From: CAVQBC01 sp963710665
GTDB taxonomy: Bacteria > Actinomycetota > Thermoleophilia > Solirubrobacterales > Solirubrobacteraceae
Reading direction: 5' to 3'
Assembly (NCBI GenBank): GCA_963710665.1
Contig: CAVQBC010000003.1
Span: forward strand, 682,001-746,000
Length of the DNA stretch: 64,000 nt
Shown here: positions 40,851-49,957 of the stretch, in pieces
Layout: each line of letters starts with the position of its first letter
How positions within the stretch are numbered: the stretch's first letter is position 1
Notes under the pieces: generated by a model
Told to the model about the DNA's origin: nothing
The model's database searches: none
The model's input: the letters and a program-made list of their open reading frames with translations, nothing else
Position numbers and translations under genes: made by a program

Positions 40851-41869
40851 GACTCGGTCCCCTCGTCCCAGCGCCACGCCGCCTCGGGCCCGGACAGGTG
40901 GACGCCGCCGATCCAGCGGTCGATGCCGTTGAGCGCGACGTGGTCGGCCTCGCCGGCGAGCGCCGCGCGACCTGACGGGGTGAGCTCGAGCGGAGTGTCG
41001 AAGGCGACGCGGCCCGCGGGCGCGGGCGCCAGCAGAGGCGTGCCCGCGCGGGCGAGCCGCTCCATGATCGCGAAGGCCCAGCTGTCGCCGAGGTAGGGGC
41101 GCGCCTCGCGCTCGCCGAGGCGGAGGAAGATCGCGCCGGCGGTCGCGTGGCCCTCGGCGGCCGCGGCGAGGATGCGCCGCTCGGTCAGCGCCAGGCCGTC
41201 GCGCGTCGAGGGGTACTCGCGGCCGAGCCGGTCGAACGCGTCGGCGAGGAAGCGCAGCTCGGGCGAGTGGGCGCGGGCGATCTGGCCGATGCCCGACGGG
41301 TCCGGTGCGCGGAACGCCGCCCACGCGTCGGTGGCGAGGTGCAGCGCGGCCGGGCTGAGCTCCAGGCCGGCGCCGGCGGGCAGCGGCAACAGCTGCTCGG
41401 GCTCGAGCTGGCCAAGGCCGCCGAAGTGCGCGATCCCCGGGTACTCGCCGATGCAGATGAGGCCGATGCGTCGCGGGTCGACGCCCAGCGCCGCGAGCCG
41501 GGCCAGGATCTGGATGATCTGCAGCTGGTCGTAGAGGTCGGCCTCGAACCACAGCACGAAGCGGCCGTCGCGGTTGTCGGCGAGTTCCCGATCGCGCTCC
41601 TCGAACAGCCGCAGGGCGAGCGCGTGGTCGATGTCGTGGTCGGCGAGGAAGGCGGCGCGGACGCGGCGCAGCTCGCCCTCGGGCACGGCGGGGACCGGAC
41701 CCTCGTGCAGCATGTCCCGCCACGGGAGGATGCGCTCCGCGAGCCCCGTGCGAGCCAGGATGTCGACCGTCGAGTCGCCGTTCGTGACGTGCAGCGTCCG
41801 GCTGGGGTCGCCGAGCAGCTGCGCCGCCGCCGCGTACGACTCGCCGGTCTTGGCCGCGCGCGCATGCAC
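40841..41869 (-). CDS. DUF1835 domain protein
   Basis: A 342-residue cytoplasmic protein. The N-terminal LHVTNGDSTVDILARTG, followed by ILPWRDMLHEGPVPAV, is the DUF1835 signature. The following ~250 residues match the second domain usually found with it, ending GIDRWIGGVHLSGPEAAWRWD. Family function is unknown. Its stop codon lies inside the tRNA-like fragment behind rpoB, so the gene may have been placed there by a rearrangement. It is divergent from the amidase gene. Confidence 0.78.
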   Translation of the reverse strand: MHARAAKTGESYAAAAQLLGDPSRTLHVTNGDSTVDILARTGLAERILPWRDMLHEGPVPAVPEGELRRVRAAFLADHDIDHALALRLFEERDRELADNRDGRFVLWFEADLYDQLQIIQILARLAALGVDPRRIGLICIGEYPGIAHFGGLGQLEPEQLLPLPAGAGLELSPAALHLATDAWAAFRAPDPSGIGQIARAHSPELRFLADAFDRLGREYPSTRDGLALTERRILAAAAEGHATAGAIFLRLGEREARPYLGDSWAFAIMERLARAGTPLLAPAPAGRVAFDTPLELTPSGRAALAGEADHVALNGIDRWIGGVHLSGPEAAWRWDEGTESVR

Positions 41870-41892
41870 TCGGGCGAGCGTACGCTCCGCCG

Positions 41893-43241
41893 GTGACCGA
41901 CGTCACCGGGCTCACGGCGCAGGCGCTGCTCGGCGTCTACCGCGACCGCACACTGTCCCCGGTGGAGGTGGTCGACGCGCTGGCGGCTCGCATCGCCGAG
42001 CTCGACCCTCAGCTGGGCGCCTTCAGGGCGCTGTGCCTCGAGCGCGCCCGGGAGGAGGCCCGGCGCGCGGAGCTCGAGTGGGCGCGGGGCGAGCCAGGCG
42101 GCCCGCTGTGCGGCGTCCCGCTGGCGGTCAAGGACATCTTCGACAGCGCCGGTGTGGAGACCGCGTGCGGGGCGGCGGTGCTGTGCGGCCGCGTGCCGGA
42201 GGCCGACGCCGAGGCGGTGCGGCGCGCGCGCGAGGCCGGCGCCGTCGTGCTCGGCAAGACGACGACCCACCCGTTCGCGTGGGGCCTGACGATGGACGGC
42301 CTGACCGCCAACCCGTACGACCGCGCGCGCACGCCAGGCGGGTCGAGCGGCGGGTCGGCGGTCGCGCTGGCGGCCGGCATGGCCCCGCTCGCGCTCGGCA
42401 GCGACACCGGCGGCTCGATCCGGCTGCCGGCTGCCTACTGCGGCGTGGTCGGCGTCAAGCCGACCTTCGGGCGCGTCCCGCTCGCCGGGACCTGGCCGCT
42501 GTGCGCGACGCTCGACCACGCCGGCCCGATGGCCCGCACCGCCGCCGACTGCGAGCTGCTGCTGGCCGCGATCTGCGACTGGACACCGCAGGACGCCGTC
42601 CTCGACGGCCTCGTCGTCGGCGTCCCGGCGGACTTCGGCGTGCCCCTCGCCCCCGAGGTCGACGCGGCCGTGCGCGCGACGGCCGCGGACCTCGAGGCCG
42701 CAGGCGCGCGGATCGATGCCATCCCCACGCCGGACTGGGCACGCTTCGCCGACGCCTTCGGGACGATCTTCCTGGCCGAGGCACATGCGACGCACGTGCG
42801 CTCCGGCCTCTGGCCCGCGCGGCGCGCGCGAGTACCCGCCGAGCGTCGCCTGCTCGGGTCGAGATCGCCGCGCGGGTCACGCTGCCGGAGTACCTCGCGG
42901 CGGCGGCCGAGCGAGAGGCGCTCCGCGTCGAGATGGACGCCCTGTTCGAGCGCGCCGACCTCCTGCTCACGCCCGTGTCCGCCGCGCCGGCGCCGCGCAT
43001 CGCCGACGAGCATTTCGAGCACGCGGGGCGCGAGGTCGCGCTGCGCGACGTGGTCGTCCCGCTCGTCTGCCCGCAGGACCTGCTCGGCCTGCCGGCCTGC
43101 GCCGTGCCCGGCGGCACCGACCGCCACGGCGTCCCCGTCGGCGTGCAGCTGACCGGACCGCGCGGGTCCGAGGCGCGGGTGCTCGCCGCGGCCCGCGCCG
43201 CGCCACCTCACGACGGCGGGCATCATGGATTCCGGTGTTGA
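41893..43241 (+). pseudogene. Amidase-signature enzyme gene with two frame breaks
   Basis: The first ~310 codons from GTG 41893 encode a good amidase: catalytic Lys in VPLAVKDIFD, the Gly/Ser-rich TPGGSSGGSAVALAAG with cis-Ser, and DTGGSIRLPAAYCGVVG with the nucleophile Ser. Around 42830-42865 the frame changes twice (REYPPSVAC in one frame, then RVEIAARVTLPEYLAAAAER in another). The third frame continues the family C-terminus (PQDLLGLPACAVPGG) to 43241. The N-terminal catalytic core is intact, but translation from its start leaves the family sequence at about 42835. Confidence 0.78.
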
Positions 43242-43263
43242 TCCCCGCGGCCACGGGTCGGCG

Positions 43264-43992
43264 ATGAGCTCGATCGTGCTCGTGCACGCGTTCGGTTCCA
43301 GCAGCCGTGCCTGGGAACCGCAGGTGCGGGGCTTGAGCGATCGTCATCGGGTGCTGGCAGTCGACCTGCCCGGCCACGGCGGCCACGCGGGGCCGTTCAC
43401 GCTGGGTCGGGCGGTGGAGTGCTTGCGATCCACGATCGACGAGGCCGGCGGGACGGCGCACGTGGTCGGGATCTCCGGTGGGGCCGTCGTAGCGCTGCTC
43501 ACCTGTCTCGAGCACCCGGCGCGGGTGAGCGGTCTCGTGCTGTCCGGCGGGCTCGCTCGCACGCCGCGATGGTTCGCGGTGCAGCGGGCAGTGGCCCGTC
43601 TCACGCCCGAGCCGGTGCTCGTCCGCCTGCTCCGGGGGACGTACTCGGGCGGGAGGCCCGAGCACGTGCAGACCGCCGAAGAGGACTTCCGCCGTTGCGG
43701 CAAGCGCACCTACCTGGCGGGGCTCCGGGCGCTGGCCGAGCTGGATCTGCGCCCGCGGCTGAGCCGGGTGGCGGTGCCGGCGCTCGTGCTCTGCGGGGCG
43801 CACGACCGCCCGAACATCCCCCTGTCCAAGGAGCTCGCGGACGGGATCCGCACCGCGGAACTGCGGATCGTGCCGGACGCCACCCACCTCTGGAACCTCC
43901 AACAGCCGGACGACTTCAACCAGACCGTGGCAGCGTTCGTCGACCGGACGGCGGCGTTGGCAGCCGGGGGGTCAGACGAGCAGCGCACATGA
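43264..43992 (+). CDS. Alpha/beta hydrolase
   Basis: A 242-residue alpha/beta-hydrolase-fold enzyme. SIVLVHAFGSSSRAWEPQ holds the oxyanion region, GISGG the nucleophile Ser (in VVGISGGAVVAL), GAHDRPN the acid and ATHLWNL the His. ATG 43264 is preferred; ATG 43225 in the same frame overlaps the amidase end. Substrate unknown. The 3' end overlaps the converging membrane-protein gene by 21 bases. Confidence 0.85.
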   Translation: MSSIVLVHAFGSSSRAWEPQVRGLSDRHRVLAVDLPGHGGHAGPFTLGRAVECLRSTIDEAGGTAHVVGISGGAVVALLTCLEHPARVSGLVLSGGLARTPRWFAVQRAVARLTPEPVLVRLLRGTYSGGRPEHVQTAEEDFRRCGKRTYLAGLRALAELDLRPRLSRVAVPALVLCGAHDRPNIPLSKELADGIRTAELRIVPDATHLWNLQQPDDFNQTVAAFVDRTAALAAGGSDEQRT

Positions 43993-45018
43993 GACCGCTG
44001 TCAGGGTCAGCGTCGCCGCCACGGTGATCGCGATGAGCCGCCGAGTGGCCGTCGCCGAACCGCCGGTCCGGCGGTGGTGGTGGAGCGCGCCGGCGGTGAC
44101 GAACAGGCCGAGCGCCATGAACCAGGGCTCGTAGAAGAGCAGGTCCCAAGCGATCGCGTGACCCACGTCGAGCGTCTTCCAGCCCCGGAACCCGAGGTCG
44201 ATCACGCCGAGCAGGTGGAGCGGCTTGGTCACGTACGCGGTCAGCGCGTGCGCCATCGCGAACGCCGCCCCCGCCAGAGCCGGCACGATGACCACCCAGC
44301 GGGGCAGCCGCAGGCCCCATGGCCGGACGAACGCCAGCGCACCGATGCCGACGAGGACAAGGAAGGCGCCCGCCTGCAGGCTTGCCTGCTGGAAGCCCGA
44401 TGGGTCCACGAACGTCCCGCTCAGGCCGATCGTCCCGCCCAGGCCCTGATAGCCGCGGACGCCGACGGCGTAGGAGATCGCCAAGGCGCTGGCCGCGTAG
44501 GCGGTCCACCCGGGCGGCGGCTTGCGGAGAAACCGCGCCGGTGCGGGCGACGAGGCGCCCGTGCCACCGGCGTGGCGCGCGGCGCGCCCGAACAGCAGCC
44601 CGCCCGCGAGGAAGAACGCGTCGAGGCCGACGGTGGACCAGATCGTGTATGCGGACGGGTCGGCGGCGCCGAGGACCTCCGCGTCGCCGAGACCGGTCAG
44701 GCCGGTCTCGGCAAGCCCGCTGAAGCGGAGCGCGTCGTCGGCGAGCCCCGCGACGCCGCGCGCACTGAGCACCGCGGCTCCGGCCCACAGCAGGCCGGCC
44801 AGCAGCCGGCGCGGCCCCAGGTCGCGGATCACGGCGAGCGGGACCGCGAGGCCGGCGGCGAACATCGCGGCCACGGCGACCGTGAACAGCGGCCCGGCGT
44901 CCGGGAATCCCGATTCCTGGTCGCCGAAGCCGAAGTCGCCGCCGAGCCCCCAGTAGCCGTGCCAGGCGATGAAGAGGGCGGTCCAGGCGAAGGCGTGTCG
45001 TGCGCGCGTCGTGATCAT
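43972..45018 (-). CDS. Polytopic membrane protein, DUF3995-like
   Basis: A 348-residue membrane protein with about eight helices. The first helix reads TALFIAWHGYWGLGGDFGF, like the DUF3995 family opening, and a related segment recurs (ALAISYAVGVRGYQGLGGTIGL), suggesting an internal duplication. No transport or catalytic motif is seen. ATG 45018. Function unknown. Confidence 0.7.
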   Translation of the reverse strand: MITTRARHAFAWTALFIAWHGYWGLGGDFGFGDQESGFPDAGPLFTVAVAAMFAAGLAVPLAVIRDLGPRRLLAGLLWAGAAVLSARGVAGLADDALRFSGLAETGLTGLGDAEVLGAADPSAYTIWSTVGLDAFFLAGGLLFGRAARHAGGTGASSPAPARFLRKPPPGWTAYAASALAISYAVGVRGYQGLGGTIGLSGTFVDPSGFQQASLQAGAFLVLVGIGALAFVRPWGLRLPRWVVIVPALAGAAFAMAHALTAYVTKPLHLLGVIDLGFRGWKTLDVGHAIAWDLLFYEPWFMALGLFVTAGALHHHRRTGGSATATRRLIAITVAATLTLTAVSCALLV

Positions 45019-45092
45019 GCGGCCGATGGTGGTGCGGGGGGAGGGCCTTCACATCCGACCCCGGTAGCGAGCCGCGTACGACCTGAGGCGGA

Positions 45093-45758
45093 TCAGCGAC
45101 CGGCGCGCACGAGCCCGGTCTCGTACGCGAGTACCGCAAGCTGCACACGGTCGCGCTGCTCGAGCTTCGCCAGCAGCCGCCCGACGTGGGTCTTGACCGT
45201 CGCCTCGGCCATGAAGAGGTCGCCGCCGATCTCGGCGTTCGAGCGCCCGCGGGCGATCTCCACCAGCACCTCGCGCTCCCGCGGGGTCAGCTCCGCCAGC
45301 CGCGGATCCTCCCCCGCTGCGGCCGGCAGCGCACCGGCGAGGTGATCGAGCAGGCGGCGCGTCGCGCTGGGCGCGACCACGGCGTCGCCGCCGATCACGG
45401 CTCGCACCGCGCCGAGCAGCTCCTCGGGACGCGCGTCCTTGAGGAGGAACCCGCTCGCGCCGGCACGGATCGCCGCGAACACGTACTCGTCGAGGTCGAA
45501 GGTCGTGAGCACGATGACCTTGGGCGGGTCGGCGGGGGATCGGGAGAGCAGCCGCTCGGTTGCCTGGACGCCGTCGACGCCAGGCATGCGTACGTCCATC
45601 AGCACGACATCGGCGCGCGTTACGGCCAGCGCCTCGAGCGCCGTGCGCCCGTCGTCGGCCTCCCCCACGACCTCCATGTCGGGCTGGGCCTCGATCAGCA
45701 TCCGAAAGCCGGCGCGCACGAGCGCCTGGTCGTCGACCAGGAAGACGCGGGCGCTCAC
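45093..45758 (-). CDS. NarL/LuxR-type response regulator
   Basis: A 221-residue response regulator. The receiver domain has VFLVDDQALVRAGF (acidic pocket), DVVLMDVRMPG (phospho-Asp) and IVLTTFD, plus LKDA (conserved Lys). A C-terminal HTH (LTPREREVLVEIARGRSNAEIGGDL, ATVKTHVGRLLAKL) binds DNA. GTG 45758 overlaps the kinase stop (GTGA), so the pair forms a two-component system. Targets unknown. Confidence 0.92.
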   Translation of the reverse strand: MSARVFLVDDQALVRAGFRMLIEAQPDMEVVGEADDGRTALEALAVTRADVVLMDVRMPGVDGVQATERLLSRSPADPPKVIVLTTFDLDEYVFAAIRAGASGFLLKDARPEELLGAVRAVIGGDAVVAPSATRRLLDHLAGALPAAAGEDPRLAELTPREREVLVEIARGRSNAEIGGDLFMAEATVKTHVGRLLAKLEQRDRVQLAVLAYETGLVRAGR

Positions 45759-46933
45759 GCCGCCGCCTCCACGCGCGCGGCCGGGATCACCGCACTCACC
45801 TGGAAGCCGCCGCTTCCGCGCGGCCCGGCGTCCAGCGTGCCGTGCTGGAGCTCGACGCGCTCGCGCATGCCGGCCAGGCCCTGGCCGCGGCCGTCGCCGG
45901 GCGCGTGCGAGCCGAGCCCGTCGTCGCGCACGACGAGCTCCACGGCGTCCTCGCCGTAGCGCAGCACGACCTCGACCCGCGTCACGTCGCCGGCGTGCTT
46001 GAGCACGTTGGTCAGCGCCTCCTGCACCACGCGGTAGAGCGTGACGTCGACCGTGCGCTCCAGCGGCCGCTCCTCGCCCTGTACCGACAGCGCAGCGGGC
46101 AGCCCCGCGCGCACGACCTGGGCGAGGAGCGCGCCCAGCTCGGCGGCTCCCGGCTGCGGCGCCATGTCCGGGGCCCGCTCGTCGCCGCGGAGCACGCCGA
46201 GCAGTCGGCGCATCTGCGCGAGCGCGTCGCGACCGGTGTCGCCGATCGTGCGCAGCGCAGCGACAGCCGCCCCTGGCCGCTGCTCGGCGCCCGCGGCGGC
46301 ACCGTCGGCCTGCACGACGATGACCGACAACGAGTGCGCGATGACGTCGTGCAGCTCGCGGGCGATGCGCGCGCGCTCGATCGCGGCGCCGACCGCGGCT
46401 TGCTGGTCGCGTTCGATCGCGAGCAGCCGGTTGCGCTCCTCGAGCGCGGCGAGCTGGTCGTGGCGGGAGCGTCGCCATGCTCCCAGCGACGCCGCGAGCA
46501 GCGAGGAGGCGACCGTGGAGAACGCCACGTCGAGCGTCGAGGCCTGGCCGGCCTGATCGTGCCAGCGCACCGCCGCCAGCAGCGCGCCCGCGACCGTGCA
46601 GGCGGTCGCGGCCGCGCCGACGACCGTGCCCGGTCCGTACGCCACGACGGTGTAGAGGGCGATCAACGCCACGACGTCGCCGGCGACGATGTGGTCGAGC
46701 AGCACGAGCTGCGTGAGGCAGATGACGCCGACGGCCGCGAAGACGGCGACCGGCGCGAGGCGCCGGAACGGCACGCAGGCGATCAGCGCGGCCGAGAACG
46801 CGAGGTCGGCCGCCGCGCCCGTGTCCGCGGAGAGATCGGCCGGGAGCGCAAACGCCAGCAGCAGCGCGACGGCGAGCGCGACATCGCCGGGGAATGGGTG
46901 CTCGTCGTACCAGCGCGCGAACCGGGTGAGCAC
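45755..46933 (-). CDS. Histidine kinase (HisKA_3 type)
   Basis: A 392-residue sensor kinase. About five N-terminal helices (VALAVALLLAFALPA, FSAALIACVPF, LVLLDHIVAGDVVALIALYTVVAYG) form a membrane sensor with no large extracellular loop. The dimerisation domain carries the phospho-His in RIARELHDVIAHSLSVIVVQ, and the ATPase domain has VQEALTNVLKHA and GRGQGLAGMRERV. Partner is the coupled response regulator. Signal unknown. Confidence 0.9.
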   Translation of the reverse strand: MLTRFARWYDEHPFPGDVALAVALLLAFALPADLSADTGAAADLAFSAALIACVPFRRLAPVAVFAAVGVICLTQLVLLDHIVAGDVVALIALYTVVAYGPGTVVGAAATACTVAGALLAAVRWHDQAGQASTLDVAFSTVASSLLAASLGAWRRSRHDQLAALEERNRLLAIERDQQAAVGAAIERARIARELHDVIAHSLSVIVVQADGAAAGAEQRPGAAVAALRTIGDTGRDALAQMRRLLGVLRGDERAPDMAPQPGAAELGALLAQVVRAGLPAALSVQGEERPLERTVDVTLYRVVQEALTNVLKHAGDVTRVEVVLRYGEDAVELVVRDDGLGSHAPGDGRGQGLAGMRERVELQHGTLDAGPRGSGGFQVSAVIPAARVEAAA

Positions 46934-47006
46934 CTCCCCGAGGGTAGTCCGCCCGGTCTGACGGACGTGACGGCCTGTTCGGTGGGGCGGTGCGGAAGCG
47001 GGCCCG

Positions 47007-47843
47007 CTACGCCGCCGCCCGGCGCTCGATGAGCCCGGCGGCGCCCAGCCGGCGGGCGCACATGCGGGCGCTGCGCTCGCGGGTCTCCTGCGGGACCGCG
47101 TCGCCCCAGGCCGCGGCGGCGTTCTCGGCGCGCCCCAGCAGGTCGGTGAGGAGCTCCTGGGAGGGCTGGGACTCCTTCAGGCACCGCAGGCCGAAGCCGA
47201 TGTGCCAGCGCTCGTCGAGCTCGACGCGCTGGACCCCCTCGCGCACGCCGGGCAGGACGCCGTCGGCGAGGTCGTCGAGCACCGCGCGCTGACCGGCGGC
47301 GAAGACGACCCCCTCGAGGATCATGTGGTAGAGGATCAGGCCCTCGCTCAGGCCGATGCGGCCGTCGTGGAGCTCGGCGGACATCGCGGGCAGCCGCTCC
47401 TCGAAGAGCTCGAGCACGGCGGGCGCGACGTTGTCGCGCGCGGAGGCCTGCCGGTCCTCCGGGGTGTCCCCGGGAAGGCCGAGCACCTCGGCGGCGATGC
47501 GGTCGAAGATCCGCGAGTGGCGCACCTCGTCGCGGCGCTGGAGGGAGAAGCACCAGGCCACCAGGGTCTCGTCGGAAGCCATCGAGGTCTTCTGGGCCGC
47601 GGCGCCGAACGGCGTGAGGTGCTCCGCGACCGCGTCCTCGGCGACGCGGAAGCCGCACAGGAGCGCGGTCAGCCGCTGCCGGCGCTCCTCCGGCAGCTCC
47701 GGCCACGCGCGGGCGTCCGCGCCGAGGTCGATCGCCGTCGGGTCCCACTGCAGGCGGCCCGCGTTCCGCGCGAAGAAGTTGGGCCAGAAGCTCCGTTCCG
47801 AGGCCTCCGCCTCGCCGCGCTGCCGTGCGAGGCGGTCAGCCAT
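47007..47843 (-). CDS. R2-like ligand-binding oxidase (R2lox) candidate
   Basis: A 278-residue ferritin-like protein of the ribonucleotide reductase R2 superfamily. Metal ligands are E69, E106-x2-H109 (in RRDEVRHSRIF), E177 (LYHMILEGVVF) and E211-x2-H214 (DERWHIGFG). V72 lies three residues after E69 and Y172 five before E177. This spacing matches the Val-Tyr ether cross-link pair of R2lox (V71-Y162 in the M. tuberculosis protein), which sets R2lox apart from true R2. No large RNR subunit gene is nearby. ATG 47843 (MADRLARQRG) is chosen over the longer frame. The substrate is unknown for the family. Confidence 0.78.
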   Translation of the reverse strand: MADRLARQRGEAEASERSFWPNFFARNAGRLQWDPTAIDLGADARAWPELPEERRQRLTALLCGFRVAEDAVAEHLTPFGAAAQKTSMASDETLVAWCFSLQRRDEVRHSRIFDRIAAEVLGLPGDTPEDRQASARDNVAPAVLELFEERLPAMSAELHDGRIGLSEGLILYHMILEGVVFAAGQRAVLDDLADGVLPGVREGVQRVELDERWHIGFGLRCLKESQPSQELLTDLLGRAENAAAAWGDAVPQETRERSARMCARRLGAAGLIERRAAA

Positions 47844-47950
47844 GGCCGGAAGGTACCAACCCCCCGAGGGGGCCAAACCACGTGTTGGGTGTCGAATTCG
47901 CGGCACCCCGTTTGTCTTATCGGCGACCATCCCCCACGAAGGAGGACGCC

Positions 47951-48310
47951 ATGAAGTACATGCTGCTGATCCACCAGGGCTCCGCTCCCACCCCGCGCGA
48001 CGCCGACGCCTGGGCCAGTCTCTCCGAGGACGAGCAGAACGCCGTCTATCGCGACTACGGGGCGATCAACGAGACCGCCGGCGTCAGCCCGGGCCTGCAG
48101 CTCGACGCGCCCGAGACGGCGACGACCGTGCGCGTGGAGAACGGCGCCACGCTCACCACCGACGGCCCGTTCGTCGAGCTCAAGGAGGCCCTCGCCGGCT
48201 ATCTCGTCTTCGAGGCCGACGACCTCGACGCCGCGATCGAGCTCGCCGCGCGCATCCCGGCCGCCCGCCTGGGCGGCGCCATCGAGGTCCGCCCCGTCGT
48301 GGAGTGGTAG
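47951..48310 (+). CDS. YCII/DGPF-domain protein
   Basis: A 119-residue dimeric alpha/beta-barrel protein of the YCII family. MKYMLLIHQG opens the fold and TTDGPFVELKEALAGYLVFE carries the DGPF motif. AAGGAGG precedes ATG 47951. The stop overlaps the start of the ECF42 sigma gene; this YCII-ECF42 pairing is known and the protein probably works with the sigma factor. Exact biochemical role unknown. Confidence 0.88.
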   Translation: MKYMLLIHQGSAPTPRDADAWASLSEDEQNAVYRDYGAINETAGVSPGLQLDAPETATTVRVENGATLTTDGPFVELKEALAGYLVFEADDLDAAIELAARIPAARLGGAIEVRPVVEW

Positions 48311-49527
48311 CGAGCCTCGACCAGGCCTTCCGCGAGCAGTGGGGTCGCGTCCTCGCTGCCCTGATCGGCTTCCTCGGCGACTTCGACCTCGCCGAGGAGG
48401 CCGCGCAGGAGGCGTTCGCGATCGCGGCGGAGCGCTGGCCGCGCGACGGCGTGCCCGACAACCCGGGCGCCTGGCTGCTCACGACGGCGCGCAACCGGGC
48501 CATCAACCGCGTCCGCCGCGAGCGCACGCTGGCCGAGAAGACCCGCCGGCTGAAGGTGCCGGAGGCCGCGGAGGACACGATGGACGAGACGACCTTTCCC
48601 GACGAGCGCCTCGAGCTCGTCTTCACCTGCTGCCATCCGGCGCTGTCCACCGAGGCGCAGGTCGCCCTCACCCTGCGGACGCTCGGCGGCCTGACGACCA
48701 CCGAGATCGCGCGCGCGTTCCTCGTCGGAGAGGCGACCATGTACCAGCGGCTGGTACGGGCGAAGCGCAAGATCAAGGCCGCCGGGATCCCGTTCCGGGT
48801 GCCGCCCGACCACCTGCTGCCCGAGCGCCTCGCCGCCGTGCTGGCGGTCGTCTACCTGATCTTCAACGAGGGGTACTCAGCGCCGCCCACCCGCGGCGAG
48901 CTGGTGAGCGAGGCGCTCCGGCTCGGCCGGGCGCTCGCCGAGCTGATGCCCGACGAGCCGGAGGTGCACGGGCTGCGCGCGCTGATGCTGCTGCTCGACG
49001 CCCGGCGCGAGGCGCGCTTCCGGGACGGCGAGCTGGTGCTCCTCGCCGACCAGGACCCCGCGCTGCTCGACACCGGGCGGATCGCCGAGGGGCGGGCGGC
49101 CCTCGACCGCGCGCTCGCCCTCCACGGCCGCGGCCCCTACGTCGTGCAGGCCGCGATCGCGTCGTTGCACGCCGACGAGCCGCGCGACTGGCCGGAGATC
49201 GCCGCCCTCTACGGCGAGCTCGCACGGCTCACCGGCTCGCCGGTGGTCGAGCTGAGCCGCGCCGTCGCGATCGCGGAGGCGCAGGGCCCCGAGGCGGGGC
49301 TCGACCTCGTCGACCGCCTCGCGCTCGAGGACTACCACTACCTGCACTCGGCCCGGGGCGAGCTCCTGCGCCGCCTCGGTCGCACCGCGGAGGCCCGCGA
49401 CGCCTACGCCCGCGCGCTCCAGCTCGTCCACGACGACGCGGAGCGCCGGGTGCTCGAGCGGCGGGTGGCGGAGCTCGGCGCGGCGCCCGGCGTCACCCCT
49501 GCAGCGCCGCGAAGTTCCGGGCGATGA
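48304..49527 (+). CDS. ECF42-type RNA polymerase sigma factor with C-terminal TPR-like domain
   Basis: A 407-residue sigma factor. Region 2 (FLGDFDLAEEAAQEAFAIAAERW, PGAWLLTTARNRAINRVRRER) and region 4 (ALTLRTLGGLTTTEIARAFLVGEATMYQRLVRAKRKI) occupy the first ~165 residues. The long C-terminal extension (VYLIFNEGYSAP, ALDRALALHGRGPY, YLHSARGELLRRLG) is the ECF42 hallmark and replaces an anti-sigma partner. GTG 48304 overlaps the YCII stop. The 3' end overlaps the cupin gene by 35 bases. Confidence 0.88.
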   Translation: MVASLDQAFREQWGRVLAALIGFLGDFDLAEEAAQEAFAIAAERWPRDGVPDNPGAWLLTTARNRAINRVRRERTLAEKTRRLKVPEAAEDTMDETTFPDERLELVFTCCHPALSTEAQVALTLRTLGGLTTTEIARAFLVGEATMYQRLVRAKRKIKAAGIPFRVPPDHLLPERLAAVLAVVYLIFNEGYSAPPTRGELVSEALRLGRALAELMPDEPEVHGLRALMLLLDARREARFRDGELVLLADQDPALLDTGRIAEGRAALDRALALHGRGPYVVQAAIASLHADEPRDWPEIAALYGELARLTGSPVVELSRAVAIAEAQGPEAGLDLVDRLALEDYHYLHSARGELLRRLGRTAEARDAYARALQLVHDDAERRVLERRVAELGAAPGVTPAAPRSSGR

Positions 49528-49867
49528 CCTCGAGCGTCCGGCGGTACTCCTCCGCCGGGCTGAACTCGACGACCTCGGTGCCGGCCGTGACCTCCGGGAC
49601 GTGGCCGGGCGGGCCGTAGTACGCGTCGCCCGCCTCGTAGGTCTCCTGGTGGTCGGCGTACTTGAACGTCAGCCGGCCCTTGAGCACGTAGCCCCAGTGC
49701 GGGCTCTGGCAGCGATCGTCGGGAAGGCCCTTGAACATCGGCGCCCCGTCGGCGTCCTCGCGGAACGTCGTGAACTCGACCGTGTAGCCGGCGAGCTGCT
49801 CCGAGCGACTCTCGAGCACGCCCATGTCCTCGACATGCGAAGCGGTCTCCCGGGATGTCTTCGGCAT
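49493..49867 (-). CDS. Cupin-domain protein
   Basis: A 124-residue single cupin. PHWGYVLKGRLTFKYAD and GDAYYGPPGHVPEV form the two cupin motifs. Metal ligands are only partly conserved. It is divergent from the tetR gene and two AGACACnGTGTCT operators lie between the two starts, so it is the likely target of that repressor. Substrate unknown. Confidence 0.82.
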   Translation of the reverse strand: MPKTSRETASHVEDMGVLESRSEQLAGYTVEFTTFREDADGAPMFKGLPDDRCQSPHWGYVLKGRLTFKYADHQETYEAGDAYYGPPGHVPEVTAGTEVVEFSPAEEYRRTLEVIARNFAALQG

Positions 49868-49896
49868 CTGGATCTCCTCCTCTGGACGACGTATCT

Positions 49897-49909
49897 AGAC
49901 ACCGTGTCT
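49897..49909. promoter_or_regulatory. Operator copy 1 (AGACACcGTGTCT)
   Basis: Perfect 13-base inverted repeat between the cupin and tetR genes, 30 bases before the cupin start. It is identical in both half-sites to a second copy centred 35 bases away. Confidence 0.75.
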
Positions 49910-49931
49910 GGCGGGACCGTACCACGCCATC

Positions 49932-49944
49932 AGACACTGTGTCT
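49932..49944. promoter_or_regulatory. Operator copy 2 (AGACACtGTGTCT)
   Basis: Second copy of the same inverted repeat, 14 bases before the tetR ATG. The pair suggests one TetR-type dimer site per promoter, controlling both divergent genes. Confidence 0.75.
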
Positions 49945-49957
49945 AGACTCTGCGTCC

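Noticed and set aside
47007..47843. Ribonucleotide reductase small subunit
   Set aside because: No large subunit nearby and the Val/Tyr pair of R2lox is present.
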